This document shows positions 38,838 to 51,900 of a stretch of 64,000 nt of DNA, one piece after another. The notes under the pieces were generated by a model. That model was not told where the DNA came from. It made no database searches and was given only the letters and a program-made list of their open reading frames with translations. Origin of the DNA: Poecilobothrus nobilitatus (taxonomy: Eukaryota > Arthropoda > Insecta > Diptera > Dolichopodidae); assembly GCA_947095535.1 (NCBI GenBank), contig OX352774.1, positions 208,122,965 through 208,186,964 of the forward strand, read 5' to 3'. The position numbers and the translations under genes were made by a program. Position 1 is the first letter of the stretch. Every line of letters starts with the position of its first letter.

Positions 38838-39453
38838 AGGGTCTTTCAAATTGAGTTTTCAAAAGTAAATAATTAAAAGACATAGAATTTGAATTGAAAC
38901 TGGAAAAATTTTTATTTATTTTTGAAGTACAATGGCAAAGTCCCGACGCATGGAATGATCTTGTGGCAGCAATTTCTTGTGTCAATTGAACTTTGTAGGT
39001 CTTCAACGCTAAATCTTTGTGCATAATACGCTATATAGTTGACTCAGAAAGTTCCAATTGTTGCGAATGTCGGGAAATTGACATGGTGGGGTCAGCTTTA
39101 ACATTATCATTCACAGCACCAATATTTTTTCATAAACGACCGGCACGACTCACGAGCATACTGATGCCTTTCTCGATCTTGTACTGAACCAGTTTCTTGA
39201 AATATCCGCACAATATTACCAATTTGTTGCTCAGTTGGACGATAATGTCGACCATAAAATATCGCGTAATTTCATCGCGAAATACATTTCTTACAGAAGG
39301 ACCGTTTTCATACACGTTGTTGTAATGTATATGACTCCATTTTTATAAATGGCAAACCTTCAACTGTCAAAATGACATATAATATGGGTGCGTTCAATGT
39401 TTGAAGTGTGTTACACAGGCTCCTACTTTTGAAAACTCAATTTGAAAGACCCT
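38838..39453 (-). mobile_element. internally deleted Tc1/mariner-type transposon
   Basis: The ends are perfect 30-bp inverted repeats: 38838-38867 (AGGGTCTTTCAAATTGAG followed by TTTTCAAAAGTA) and 39424-39453. The total length is 616 bp, about half or less of a full mariner-type element. The minus strand carries remnants of a transposase N-terminal helix-turn-helix region (see the pseudogene entry), but the catalytic DDE/D part is missing, so this is a deletion derivative that could only ever move with help from another element. TA-rich flanks (TATATATGTG on the left, TTATATATT on the right) fit TA target use, but the exact TA pair cannot be fixed. The perfect ends beside a broken gene suggest fairly recent arrival of the deleted form or strong constraint on the ends. 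Confidence 0.88.
38895..39340 (-). pseudogene. mariner-like transposase remnant (DNA-binding domain only)
   Basis: Starting at the ATG at 39340 (MESYTLQQRV), the minus strand keeps pieces in different frames: YENGPSVRNVFRDEITRYF, then RPTEQQIGNIVRIFQETG and DRERH, then VNDNVKADPTMSISRHSQQ, LELSESTI, a TAG stop where Trp is normal, then RIMHKDLALKTYKVQLTQE. This order is the paired helix-turn-helix region of mariner-type transposases. At least three frameshifts and one nonsense codon are present. After LTQE the frame jumps to unrelated 3'-end sequence at about 38960, so the whole catalytic core is deleted. It cannot encode a working transposase. Confidence 0.85.
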
Positions 39454-39894
39454 TTATATATTTGTGTTTAGAACTTATTGATAATTTTTTAAAAATAATT
39501 TTAATTTAAAAATTTTACCAAAACAATTATCTAACTATTCATTGAGATTTAATAGACTGCAAAATAATATGCAGTATTTTATATTTTGTAACTTTTTCCA
39601 ATTAGTAATTAAGCACAAAAAAGGTAAATTATTAGTGAAATGAATTTTCTAAATATAGTTTTTATGGATAATGATGAATGATGCAATTGTTTTTAACTTT
39701 GTATTATTATATAAGAAGATAATAAAAAAAACAAAACAAAACAATAGCCAATTAAGGATATTATTTTCATCAAATTAATAAAAACTTTGACTTTGTTTTA
39801 TATTTTAAAAGTCAAATGAAATCATTCTATATGAATAATATTTTATTACAAAAACTTATAAATAAAAGTATTTAATTTAAAATTTTTTTTTTTT
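39454..39894. other. gene-free AT-rich DNA
   Basis: Spacer; only A/T-rich sequence with no recognised feature. Confidence 0.6.
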
Positions 39895-40290
39895 ACGAGG
39901 GTCGATGGAAAACTACAAAAGTCACCCAAAGCATTTGCTTGTGATTCTTTCCCATAATAGTTGGTTCTTTATTGGTTTGATTCTTTAATCAACCAAAGTT
40001 ATCTTTTTTTTAACCAAACTTCATGTATAGATATTTCTACAAAGGCGATGTGTGCACAAACAAAAGAATTTCTATAACCCGTGTTACGTCATCTTAGTTA
40101 GAAGTTCTACAGTGTAGAGGTGAGCATATGTCGCTATTCTTGTTTCATACAGAAAAACTTTTAGTATGGAGGCATTAATTATTTTATTTCCTTAGAACAT
40201 GTGTTTAACCTTACAAGATATCTATAAAAGAATGTGTAAGGCGATGGCTGAGTAGAATGACCTTAAAGGTATAACACTTGGATCCTTAAT
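39895..40290. repeat. unclassified moderately complex segment
   Basis: Sequence from ACGAGGGTCGATGG onward is less AT-rich than the flanks, with GGCGATGTGTGCAC, CCCGTGTTACGTCATC and AAGGCGATGGCTGAG words. No open frame, terminal repeat or second copy was found. It may be an old transposon remnant or a conserved non-coding segment; sequence alone does not decide. Confidence 0.25.
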
Positions 40291-40539
40291 AAGACAAATA
40301 GAATATAGTCATATTTAAGTTCAATTAAAAATTTAAACCTAAAATGAGCGTATAATATATATAAACAAGGCAGAATATAAAACTATAATAGTTTTCATAG
40401 ACGCGCACACTTGGGTTCAAAATGCAATAAATATCGTTTTAGAATAATCATTATTTTTGCACTCAGAATTTCATATACTTATATGTACTCTAAGAAATTT
40501 TTTTTAAAAATTATAACTAGGATTGTTTTTCCAATTTTA

Positions 40540-40745
40540 ACAAAAACCTATATTTAATTAAGAAGATTATATTTTAGATTGAAAAAAATATTAAGAACTT
40601 AAGATAAGAAATATTTGAACTTCGCAATGGAGGAACTACATAAAAATAATTGTTCCACAACATTAATTTTTTTAATGGTTAAAATTGCCTTGTTTGATCT
40701 TAAACGTTGTAGTAAAATTGTAAATAGACAAACTGGCAGAGTAAA
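40540..40745 (+). repeat. dispersed repeat family R1, copy 3 (partial)
   Basis: ACATAAAAATAATTGTTCCA followed by CAACATTAATTTTTTTAATG (about 40637-40677) matches ACATAAAAATGTTGTTTTA and CAACATTAATTTTTTTAAGA at 37642-37677, with CGCAATGGAGGAACT against GTAATCGATAGGGTA before it and AGACAAACTGGCAG against AGACGGACAGAC after it. A 62-codon frame (40615-40803) crosses the repeat and is probably fortuitous. Confidence 0.4.
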
Positions 40746-43700
40746 ATTAAAAAGCAAATTTTTCAAAAACTTGTTGAAATATGTGCAAAAAATAAGTACT
40801 TAAGTATAAAAAAAAAAAAAAATCAAAAAAAAAACGAATAAACCACATCCTAAAAGTTTGTAAAATATCATTAGATGAAATTATAGATGTTTATTTAAAT
40901 GGCAGAAAAAAATTCCTAATTTTGATTTGAATAATTACTAAAATTACGAGTGAACTTAATTTTAATTGACAAAAATTTTATAGTTTTAACAATAAAGAAA
41001 ATAATTGAAAGCAATAAGTAACTATTAAATTTTTCTAAACTGTTATTAAATTGAATTACATAATACGAAAAGTAATAATTTGAAATTTTGAAATTTAAAT
41101 TACAGTGAAAGGGAAAAACTGAATTAGTTATTCTAAACCAAACCAAACTTCTAAACCAAAAACTATGTTCAAAACTTATCTTTCCAATATGTATCTTATA
41201 AACTTTCAACATACCATATACATTTGAATTTTAGTTCAACTGTTTGATAATTAATGCATTGTAATCTATTTTCATTTATTAAATTGTATGAATAATATAT
41301 ACATACTTATATATATATATATTTAAATTTTCTTTCTTTTTTTAATTTTTACAAAATTTCATAATCAAGTATGAATTTCCAAAAAAAAACCTATTAAAAA
41401 TTTTGAAACTAGTAAAATACTTTTTTAAATCCCTTTAAATTTTGAAAAATCATTATTTTTTTTTTTTCCATTTTGTAAAATTTATTCTTACTTATATAAA
41501 ATTTTGACCCAATTTTTTTTATACTTATAACAAAAAAAAAAAATTGCTGCTGAATTTTTAACTAACTTTTCAAGTAACCATCTACCTATATTCTCTACCA
41601 GTTACATAACAATAAATTACAGAGACTTAACCAAAATGACCAAACTGAAAAAAAAAACTCTTCTTATTGGCATCTAAATAAATCCAAACAACCAAAAATT
41701 TATCACTCCTTTGGGACTTTATTACAGTTCTTTCATTTTCCTATAGTTAAAAAATTTAGTTTTCAAAATTCTTGTAAAAAAAAGAATGAAACTTTTATTC
41801 ATATGAGAGCTGATGAACTCCTAAAACAATTTAAAGCATTTTTACTTTGAAAAAAAAAAAAAAGAAAATTCTTATTCTCAGAGGAAAAATATCTTTCATA
41901 AAATTTAACTATTTGTTATTTTGTGAATTTCAAATATTTTTGAATAAAATTTTCCAAAATTTTACATTATAACACTATTTTACACGCATCCCCTTTTTTT
42001 TTATATTTATTATACTTACAGTATTTAAATGAAAATAAGGAAAAGGGATTCAAAATAACCAGTTGAGGTTTGCCTATTTTTTTTTTTTTCTTTTTTTTGT
42101 TTTTTGTTTTTTACTGTAATTTGTCATTAAATTCTTCACTACAAATTATTGTCTTGTTTTATTATTTGTTTTCTACATTAAAATTATTATTTTTTTACAA
42201 TAGTTATAATCACAAATGACATTTATTTAAATATTTATTGTTCATATAAGTATATGTATATATATGAAGAAAGAAACATGTTCTTTTGGGACCAAGGAGA
42301 AGAAAAAAAAAAATTTATATTTTCTTTAATTGTGTACAATAACCACTACATATAGTTACAATTAATTACACATTCAAGAGTAGTATGGTTTGTGATTTAT
42401 TTAATATCAAAACAAAAAAAAAAAAAAATAGTCCTTTGGTATTTTATAATAACCCATCCTCCTTTAATTTTCCTACATTATATTTAATTTTTTAGTTGTA
42501 TAGTTAATAATTAAAATTTGTTTTATCCTTAAATGTGGTTTTCTCCAGTATACTTTAAATTTACTTTACATATCTAAAAGAATATCCTTAAAATTATTTT
42601 GTTATCCTTATGATGAATTTTTCTATTTTCTATTCTAAAATTAAAGAAACTCTAAATGAAAACCACATTAAACATAGCTTTTAATAAAAATAATAATACT
42701 TAAAATATTTTTTCATATCCTTTCCACGTTAAACAAAAAATTGTCATTTAAAGTGTCCCATACACTCTTAAAAAAATCTCTTACGTATGTTTTTCACTGG
42801 CATTTTTGGTTATTTAGATTTGCAAGGAAAACAAAAAAAAAAAAAAAAACAAACAAATATATATGAAGTAGGGGGAATTACTTATGTTGAATTTGGAAAC
42901 CAAAAATTCATGGAAAATTTTATTTCATTTTTTGGCAACACACATTCATCTGAGTTATTATCATCATAACTCAGATTACGTGATTTCAATTAATATTAAA
43001 GAATATTATTTTATTCTTTCTTAGGTCAAATTCCAAATGTTGGAAAAATAAAAGTAAAAAAAAGTCCATTTTTATAAATGAAATTTTTTTTCTTTATATT
43101 TCCCAAATGACTGGAAGCAATATTAAAGGAATTAATAAATACGTATGAAATAAAAATGAAAATTTTTCTTATTTTCTTTTTTAATACTTTTTATTTTTTT
43201 TTTATATATTAGGTACTTAATTCACTAAAGTGGGTTTGAAATTTAAAGAAAAAAGTTAAAAAAAAAAAAAATTAAACGATTTAGAAAGTTAACAAAGTAT
43301 ATATATAATAAAGATTTTTACTTTCTTAGATTTAATTTTTATAACTAATTTTCTTTTTTCTACTGCAATCTTTTCTTTAGCACAATTGTCCTTTTTTTTT
43401 ACTATTAGTCATTTGAAAATTTAAAGCATTGACAAAGGAAAACAAATAAATTCACATTTCCCAACAGCCTCACTAACAATTTGATACCAGCGCTTGGAAT
43501 AAATATGAATTAAAAAATATGACAAAAATCCAATATATTTGCCACAAATAAACTTAAAGTGATTTATTTAATTATCAATTTTCAAATGAAAGATAATGGA
43601 AGATTATAAGTAAACCTTAATTTCAGTATTTAAGTAATGTTGGGAAATAAGAACTCGTATAGTAATACAATTTTAATAACAAATTTAAAACTCATCTAGA

Positions 43701-46700
43701 ATTCAGTAATATATTTAGTAAGTCAAAACTAGATTACTTATTTTAAAATAAAATTTAAAAATATTAAATTGATTAAATAAAGGCTGGGAGTTGTTATGTT
43801 TATTTGAGCATTAAATAGACCATATTATATTCTGTAATTTCTTTACTTCTGTACTCTAATAATGTAATAATTAGTAACTGACTTTTGAATACTCTGGAAA
43901 AATCTTTTGTGATAATTTTAGTTTTTATAATTTTTAAAATAACTTTAATAGAATAATTGTCATATGTCATCATAAAATAATTATTTTACATTTAAGAGCA
44001 GTCTTCCATATTAATTGTACCTACTACTGGATGTGGAACATAATATAATTTACATCCTAAATCTTAATTATAAAAAAAGACTTATCTCAGTTCTTAAATA
44101 TTACGGTTAAGTATATATATAGGTAACAAAATTTAATAAAAAAAATTAAATATTTTTAGTAAAAATAATTTAAAAAAAAAAAAAACCTTTAAAATTTTTT
44201 CTTTAAAATGCTAGAAAAGCTTTTTTTAAATTTTATCTTTTCACCCCAACAACACAAAAATCGATTTTTCCAATATAACACACACTCGCACTTAACTAAA
44301 AAAAAAAAAATTTTTTTTTTTCTTATCATCTTTATCCGTATCCTACTCCACTCTTCTCGTCTTCTTCGGAAGAAAAAATAACGGTAAAACTAGGAGCAAA
44401 GTGATAGAATGAAACAAATTATTCACGTACAAACATTTTTCAAGGATTTTTATTTTTATTAAAAACAAAAACAAAAAATAGAAAAAAAAACAAATAAAAA
44501 ATAAATAAAACAAATGAAAATAAAAAAAAAAATGTATTCAGAAGATTCAAAGACGTAAAAAAAAAAATCTTTATCCCTTTTTTTCTTTTGTCCTTTTAGG
44601 AACCATATAGTTATGGGGTAGTTTAATTATACCCCATAGAGAAAAAAGGCATTTGATAACAAAAAAAAAAAAAAAACTAGTAAAAGAAATCAAAAGAAAA
44701 TGATAATTTTTGTCGTGATGCTGGACAAATAATAGAGACACGTACCGCTATTATTTTTATCCTCGAATTTCTATTCAAAATATAAAAAAAAAAAAACAGA
44801 AAACAGAAAACAAAAGAAAAACCTAAATTTTTTTATAAATCGAATGTCAGCAGATTTTTCTCTTTTAGACAATCATAAATGTCACATTGCCATATGATTC
44901 TCTTTGTAACTATCACTTTCCTCTTCTTTATCTGACTCCCAATTTATCAATACAGACCAAAAAAAAAAGGATAAAAGGACATTTTAACTATCTTCTCGCA
45001 ACCATATTAAATCGAATTCTATTCATCACAAAAAGAAATGTAACATGATCATTATATATTTACTATTTTCCAATGAATAAATGATGATGAACATTTTCCA
45101 ATGACGATGATGATGATGATGATGATTGTGGTAGTTATATTTATTATTTAATATAAACCAAAAATAAGACAGAAAAATAAACGAGCATTATAGGTAAGTA
45201 TATAGTTATATAACTCTTTAGCAATTCACAATTTTTTTGTTTTTTTTACATCATCAAAAAATAAACCTGAATACTATAGATCCCATTTAAAGTCCCATGA
45301 ATATATCAGTTTTAATATCAAAAACTCATAAAATGAATTGACTTAATAACTATTAGGGAAAAAAAAAATATTTCTTCATTTTAGGTTCAGATTGACCCGC
45401 ACCAAATTCTTTTTATTTTGTTTTCATATTTTTGTGGTCATTTGGAGAGTTATCTTAAGTTATATTTTAACATCACAAAATTTCTAATGGATTTATTGCT
45501 TTTAAAAATATTTTATGTAAACTTTTATATTTCATAAATAAGATATCATATTACGGTTACTAAGAAAACAGATAACTTTAACGTAAATATAATTAATAAT
45601 TTTGTTTTAATGAAAATTTTACTCATCCTTTCAATAGGATACGAGATTAGCATACGAGAAAAAAATTTTTTAGAATTCTAGTCTGTTCGATTGTTATTTG
45701 AAAGGAAAAGGATTGAAACTCTGTCTTCTTGATTGTCTATTCGGTGAAATATTATTGGTAAATAGAATAGCAAATAAAATCACTAACAAATCCTTTTAAA
45801 ATACATAGTTACAGTCCAAGTTAACTAATAACGAAATGGTGTCTTCAATATAACGTCAATATTTACTCTTTTCATTACCGGCATATCATTAGAATATTTT
45901 TTCTTTTTTTTTTTTTGTGAGAGTTGGTGGAAACTTATTGAAAAAAAACGAGCTCATAAAGAAGTGATATGAACACGACTCTTCTATGAGTCTTTGTTAT
46001 TTTACACTACGTCTATTTTTGAGCAAAATAATAGATTATATGAACTTTAGTATTAAAATACTATACTTGGATAGTATAAGTGAAGGTTTAGAATGAAAAC
46101 TGTTCGTAAATTAACAGGAATATTATGAACGAAATTATAGGAAAATGTTAATGTTGATTTTGAATATTTGAACGTTGAATCTTACTTATATCCAATTTTT
46201 TATATGCTGTTTTTATAGATATCTCGTAAGATTGGGCATATCTGTTCATGAAATAAAAAATCGAATTGCTTTTTATACTATTTTCGAGAAAAATGTCAAT
46301 TAAAAATCTAGATTTATCATAAAGAAATCATTACCAATGGTTTTTAAACCTATCATTTGGTCAAAGTTATAGTTATAGAAAATAAACAGTTAGCGGATTA
46401 AAAGCTTTTATACACTCTTAGAAAAACGATGTTTGTTCCAGTTCTTGTATATTCTAGTAATGATTCCCACTATAATGCGAACAAAAAAACAAATTTTTAA
46501 TTTAAAAAAAAAATTAAATGAAACCTTGAAAGTACTACGCACCTAGAAGAAATGATAAAATAACAGATAAAAAAATTATTTATTTATACTATAAATCTCA
46601 AAGTAACCTAAAGTATGCCTTACAATTTAATAATGTTATTTCATACATAACAGCTTTATCTACCATTTTAACAAATTCAATTTTAAACGTAAATTTACAT

Positions 46701-48892
46701 AAATGACGTCAAATATAAGCATATAAAAAATGATCCTTTTTGCTAAAATTTCAAAAAAAAAAAAGAAAAATCCCAAAAGTCCCTTCACATTTTTATGATT
46801 TATAAAAAATAAAAAAAATAAAAAGTTGTGTGACCCTTAAATGTCCTTTAACACTTTCAATTAGTAAATCCTTCTTATAAATACATTTTTTTTTTTTTTT
46901 TGGATTTTTGGTGATTGCGGAACAAACAATATTATTCTATGACACAGTAATCATATAATCACTCTTTCTCAAAAAAGAAAAAAACAATTTGACCCATCTC
47001 TTATTATAAATTAATTTGTAATGCAAACTACTTCTGAGAATTTCACCTTCTCTTAAAGGGCTTCGCAATATTTTTTGCCATCGTAAGCATAATATTTTTG
47101 TGGCATGTTTTTATTTTTATTTTAAACATCGAAGAACTGACAAAAAAAGGACATCCAAATAATAAGTATATAATTATATATATACCAAAAACCAAATCAC
47201 TTGAATGTCTTCTCAGAAACAAGAAATAAAAAAAAAACAGAATGTACTTATTTAAGCCGAAAAACAACAAAACCAGAATTTTAAAAAGAAAAAAAAGAAT
47301 TAACCCTCAAAAATAACCACACTAGAATGAGCACAAGAAACATTTTGCTTTAAACACGTAAATTTGTTAATTCGAGATCAAAATAAAATAATTACACGGT
47401 TTATTTTCTGCTTTTTTTTTTTTTTTTGGTTTTTTGGATTCCTTTTTTTTCAAAATATTTTTCTGTTTTCTTTTATCTTTATTTCCTTATTTTTCTGTAC
47501 GGATTTTTTTCTATCAGATAATTTTTCATTACGCTTAACAAGTTCTGTTCCAAGCATCACTGGTAAACATGAAAATTTCCGCAACAATCTAGGCTGGTAT
47601 TACATGATACAACACAGTACATACAATACAAGATACAACGCAGCGTGCTAACTGATTTTTCTGAGATTTCGTCTTGACTAATGATGAAAGAGAAACGAAC
47701 TTTACATGTTTAACTATAATACAATGGAACAGAAAGTGTTAAAAATTATCCAAGAAATTATAAACTTAATATTTTTTTTTTTTTGTTTCGTAACGAATGA
47801 GCACAAAAAAATTATATGAAAACAACAACAATAAATAAATTGTGGAAGAAAAAAAATAATAGCCAAAATCGAGCTGATAACTTGTGAATTTTTAATGTGT
47901 CCTGCGTAATAGTTATTTTTTTCTAGGTAGGGGGAGAGTAAATTAGATATTTTTGTTATTGTTTGAAATAATTCAATTAAATATTATTTTTGTGTCAGTG
48001 TTTCGTAATTTGAAAGAAAACGAAAAAAAAAGTGTTAAAATGAAAGTTTTTTCTTCAATTTTGTTCCTTAAGTGAAGATAAAAAGTAACAATTATTAAAA
48101 AATGGAAATAACCAAAAATGAAATGAAAAGGGGAAATAAAAGTGATAAACTTTGATTTCTTAGAATTGGAAAATTAAATTTTTTTTATTTATTCTTTTTT
48201 TTTTAATTTTTTTATTAATGATGGCTGAGCTAACACATAATTAATCTTTAGACACTAAGTCTGAACTTATTCATCTTTTGACATTGAAGAACCTATATAG
48301 AAGAGTTGTTATTGATTTTCATAAAATTCTGCAAGTCTATGACTTATGGTATAATTAAATATAATATTGTTATAGTATACATTAATATCATAAGTTTTCT
48401 CCCATATTGTATGATTTGTAAAATTTTAACATTTTGAATATTAAGACTATAAGAAATATTAGGAATATGTTAGAACTTTAATAGGAGTCTTTCTGCTTTA
48501 CAACATTACTATATATTCATCAGTATAGGTATTATAATGTTGAAATTTCACCTAGACAACTCCCCGTTTAAATTTCTGATTTATCCAAATATTTAAATAA
48601 ATTTCTACAAAAATCATCTGCGAGTTATTAGGACAAATCAAAATTTTTTTACTGTAAGACCTGTTTTAATAGATTATTAAAAGAAAAAAGAAACTTCTCT
48701 TAATCAAAAATTAATTTAATTATAGCTGTCATCCTTTATAAATATGGTAGCACTTATTTACAAATAAGATTATTTAGTTGAACAAGAAATGCAATGATTG
48801 ACATAATAAATTTAAGGTTGTTTAAAACGGACAAATTTTATAAAATTAATTGTCTAAATTATTTGGTATAAAAGAAATTAGTTATAAATATT
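40746..48892. other. gene-free AT-rich DNA with microsatellites
   Basis: Eight kilobases without a supported gene. It holds many A/T runs, an ATG tract at 45103-45126, and a pair of TTTCCCAACA / TGTTGGGAAA words near 43459 and 43640. A slightly GC-richer patch lies at 47540-47700. Near 47990-48080 a TCAGTG word and an A-rich leader precede a short ATG frame of 11 codons; this is too weak to call a promoter or exon. The 95- to 98-codon frames at 40916-41212 and 47364-47651 show no domain. Confidence 0.6.
45103..45126. repeat. (ATG)n microsatellite
   Basis: GACGATGATGATGATGATGA-type run. It is one of four similar trinucleotide tracts in the window. Confidence 0.9.
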
Positions 48893-48989
48893 TTTTGTCA
48901 ATGGGTTTTGTAGGGTTGTCAATTATAGAAATGATATTATTGTCAAAATACCAGAAATGACATATTGTCATATTGTCAATGCGATACTT
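48893..48989. repeat. second TGACATATTGTCA segment
   Basis: Contains AAATGACATATTGTCAT (48955-48971), identical over 17 bases to 31023-31039, plus several further TTGTCA words. It is likely a remnant of the same old repeat; the ends are unclear. Confidence 0.35.
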
Positions 48990-51900
48990 ATTATACAAAA
49001 TTTTATTTATTATACCAGCTATACTGAATTTCAATAATTCATAAGAGTTAAATTAATTTAAAATTCAAAATATTTTAATTGTTACCAAAAGTTATTGTTT
49101 ATTCTATAATATAAAAACACAACATTTTTAAATAATTTCTAATATAAATTCAGAAATACATAATCAAAAATTATATAAAAAAAAATCATTTTAATTTCAT
49201 TAAAAGAAAACTTAGAAAATTCTTTTTGTAATAATAGTTCACAACAACAACAACAAAATTATATTAATTCAGAAATCAAAATTAATTTTCTTTTAGTTTT
49301 CTTTTACATTTCATAACGTATTAATCATTTTGGCACGTTTAATATCTACTTATTATATAAATATCCTGAAAAACACAAACACCTTTCAACAACTCATAAC
49401 CTAGTGAAGCTTTTATTATTATTACACAAAAGTAAAAAAACAAAAAAAAAAACATGTATATGTATATTATAATAAAGTTTTGTACAATTTTCATAAACTA
49501 AATTGACAAATTTCATTTTCAAAATTAAAATGGAAGAAATAAAGAAACAAACAAACAAACAAAATTTACCTTTCATCACCACAAAAACAAAAAAAAAAAT
49601 TAATAAACCTCAAATGTACTAAAAGGAGTACATTTAAATATACTATAAATAAAATAACAGCACAAACATAACATAAACCATTTTTATATCATACCACCAT
49701 CATAAGTAATCATGTTATTATAAAAGCACCAAAAAAACACCAATGACGACTACATTGACCGACAAAGTATTATCTGATATGGTATTATATATACATATAT
49801 ATATATATATTATACGTCACAATATCGGTTCGTTTGCGTTCAAGTTCAATGCTAAAAATTTATTAAATAAACGCGAAGTTGCAATAAAAAAAAAAAAAAT
49901 TGTTAAGAAAAAACAACAACACGGTAATTTTTTTTTTTTTTTTCTTCAGAAACATTTATTTGCTTTTTTATGTGTGGGTTAAAAAAAAGCTTTCAACTGA
50001 ACTATTCAGTCTTATGCATAACAATTACTATACAAAAAAATATTGATATGATATACAGTTAAGTAAATATATTAAATAAAAGTGAGTTGGTAGAAAAATT
50101 GCCGCCGAACTTCGTAACTAAGAAACCTACAAAAAAAAATTTTTTTTGTTTTTACCATTTTTATTTTATGTGTCACCTACCCATTAAGGTTGAGCGCTAT
50201 TGAACTTTTTTTTTTTTCATTACTATTAAACAGGTAAAATATCTGCCACCTACCTAAGTTCCTTATATATATATATATTATTGTCATACCGTTCATTTTT
50301 TTTTTCGCTTTTTTGCCTTCTTGTTTTATTTACGTGAAAAATTTAATTTTTCATAATTACGTTTTTCATGATTTTTCATTATATTTTTAATGAAAATTAA
50401 GAGGCAGCAAAGGTTAAGAGGAAATCTGTCTGAAAAGTGTTTTTCTTTTTTTTTGTTTTGAATATGGTAACCACTTCTGTAAAGAATCAACGGAATTAAG
50501 AAAAAATTAAACTACGAGTATAGGAAATAAAATATGTCCATGTTTATATTTGAATTCTGTTGCATTTTGACTTGGATGAATATAAAAAAAAAAAATCTAC
50601 TTGCATTTTTATGGTCAGAATGAAATTTAAAATGTACAGTATGTATTTGAAACAATATTTATCTAATGTTTTTTTTTTGTCAGTTAAAATACTTTTTTGA
50701 TTATGTGATTTTATCAGTATTTAAATATTAATTTATGAGTGAAAAAATACTTTTTCATTAGTAAATATTTTATTTTAGCATCATAAATATTTATTTTGTC
50801 AGTAAAAATTTGCATTTCTCTCAGTATTTTTTTTAAGAAATGAGTTTATCTTCGATAAATACCTTCATAAAATTAATTTTTAAGAATTTGAAGTAATCAA
50901 AACTTAAACTTATATTGAACCTATAGCAGGACTTATAGACTTTAAGTCATGGTTTATTAAGTTTTTGAAATCCTTTTTGACCAAACTCTGATTACACAAA
51001 GTTAAACTTCAGCTGTCTTTCATTCATTCTATTTATTTTTTTAATATCATTAACATTCTATTTTTAAAATTAATTTTTAATTAAATCAGTTTTTCACTTA
51101 TAAAATGTAAGTAAAAGTAGTTAATTATTATTGGTTATAATCGGCACATTTGTTTTTCCAGTTTGCTCTTTAACAAAGATAACATGGATAATAGTCACCA
51201 ATTATACAAATAATCATGAAAAAATTAGTTTTATCGATAGGAAAATTTTATTAATCTTTTCGAATTTAGCAACAAGGTATGAAAGAAAACCTTGCTGAGA
51301 ATTTTCATATATTTTTTATTGAACAAAATAATATAATAATAACAAAATAAATACTGAAAATTTAATATTAAATGCTGACAAATTTAACATTAATTACTGA
51401 CAAAATAAATATGTATACCTAAAAAAATCTTTTCAATGTTTTGCATTTTTGTAAAAAAAAAAACAAAAAAGTCAACAACTTTTTGTGGTTAAAAGAAAAA
51501 AGAATGTGTAGGCTGTTACCGTAACTGAATGCATTTATGAATACTTTTATAGTAAAAATATTAATGGAAGCGTTGCAAAATCTTAAAACAAATGAATGAA
51601 CGTAATTTGTAACCAAAAATAACTAATAAAATAATCAAGTGGGTTTTGTTATTAACAGAAGCAGACAACAGAGAATGCCAGAATAAATATATTATGTAGT
51701 TACTATAATAATAACAGTTAGTGTAATAATTATAAATGAATATATTTATAGTAATTTTATTTCGAAGCAATTGAAATTGTCAAAATGCATATTTGAAAAA
51801 GTAATCATAAAACAGGTGATTACTTAATTAAATAAAATTTAATGTACATTATCGTTTTAATGTTTAAAAAGATTTATTGTACTAATAAAAAATTAAAAAA

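Noticed and set aside
43459..43651. Inverted TTTCCCAACA / TGTTGGGAAA pair
   Set aside because: Only about 10 bases match, with no further similarity and no target duplication; could be chance.
47364..47651. 95-codon plus-strand frame with a less AT-rich end
   Set aside because: The first half is Phe-rich from T runs, and the second half (SSVPSITGKHENF) matches no family I know. No splice or expression evidence.
47990..48080. Possible promoter and 5' leader (TCAGTG followed by an A-rich leader and ATG)
   Set aside because: The motif is short and common; the frame after the ATG stops after 11 codons.
48490..48542. Hairpin CAACATTA ... TAATGTTG
   Set aside because: Eight-base arms are expected by chance in this amount of AT-rich DNA.
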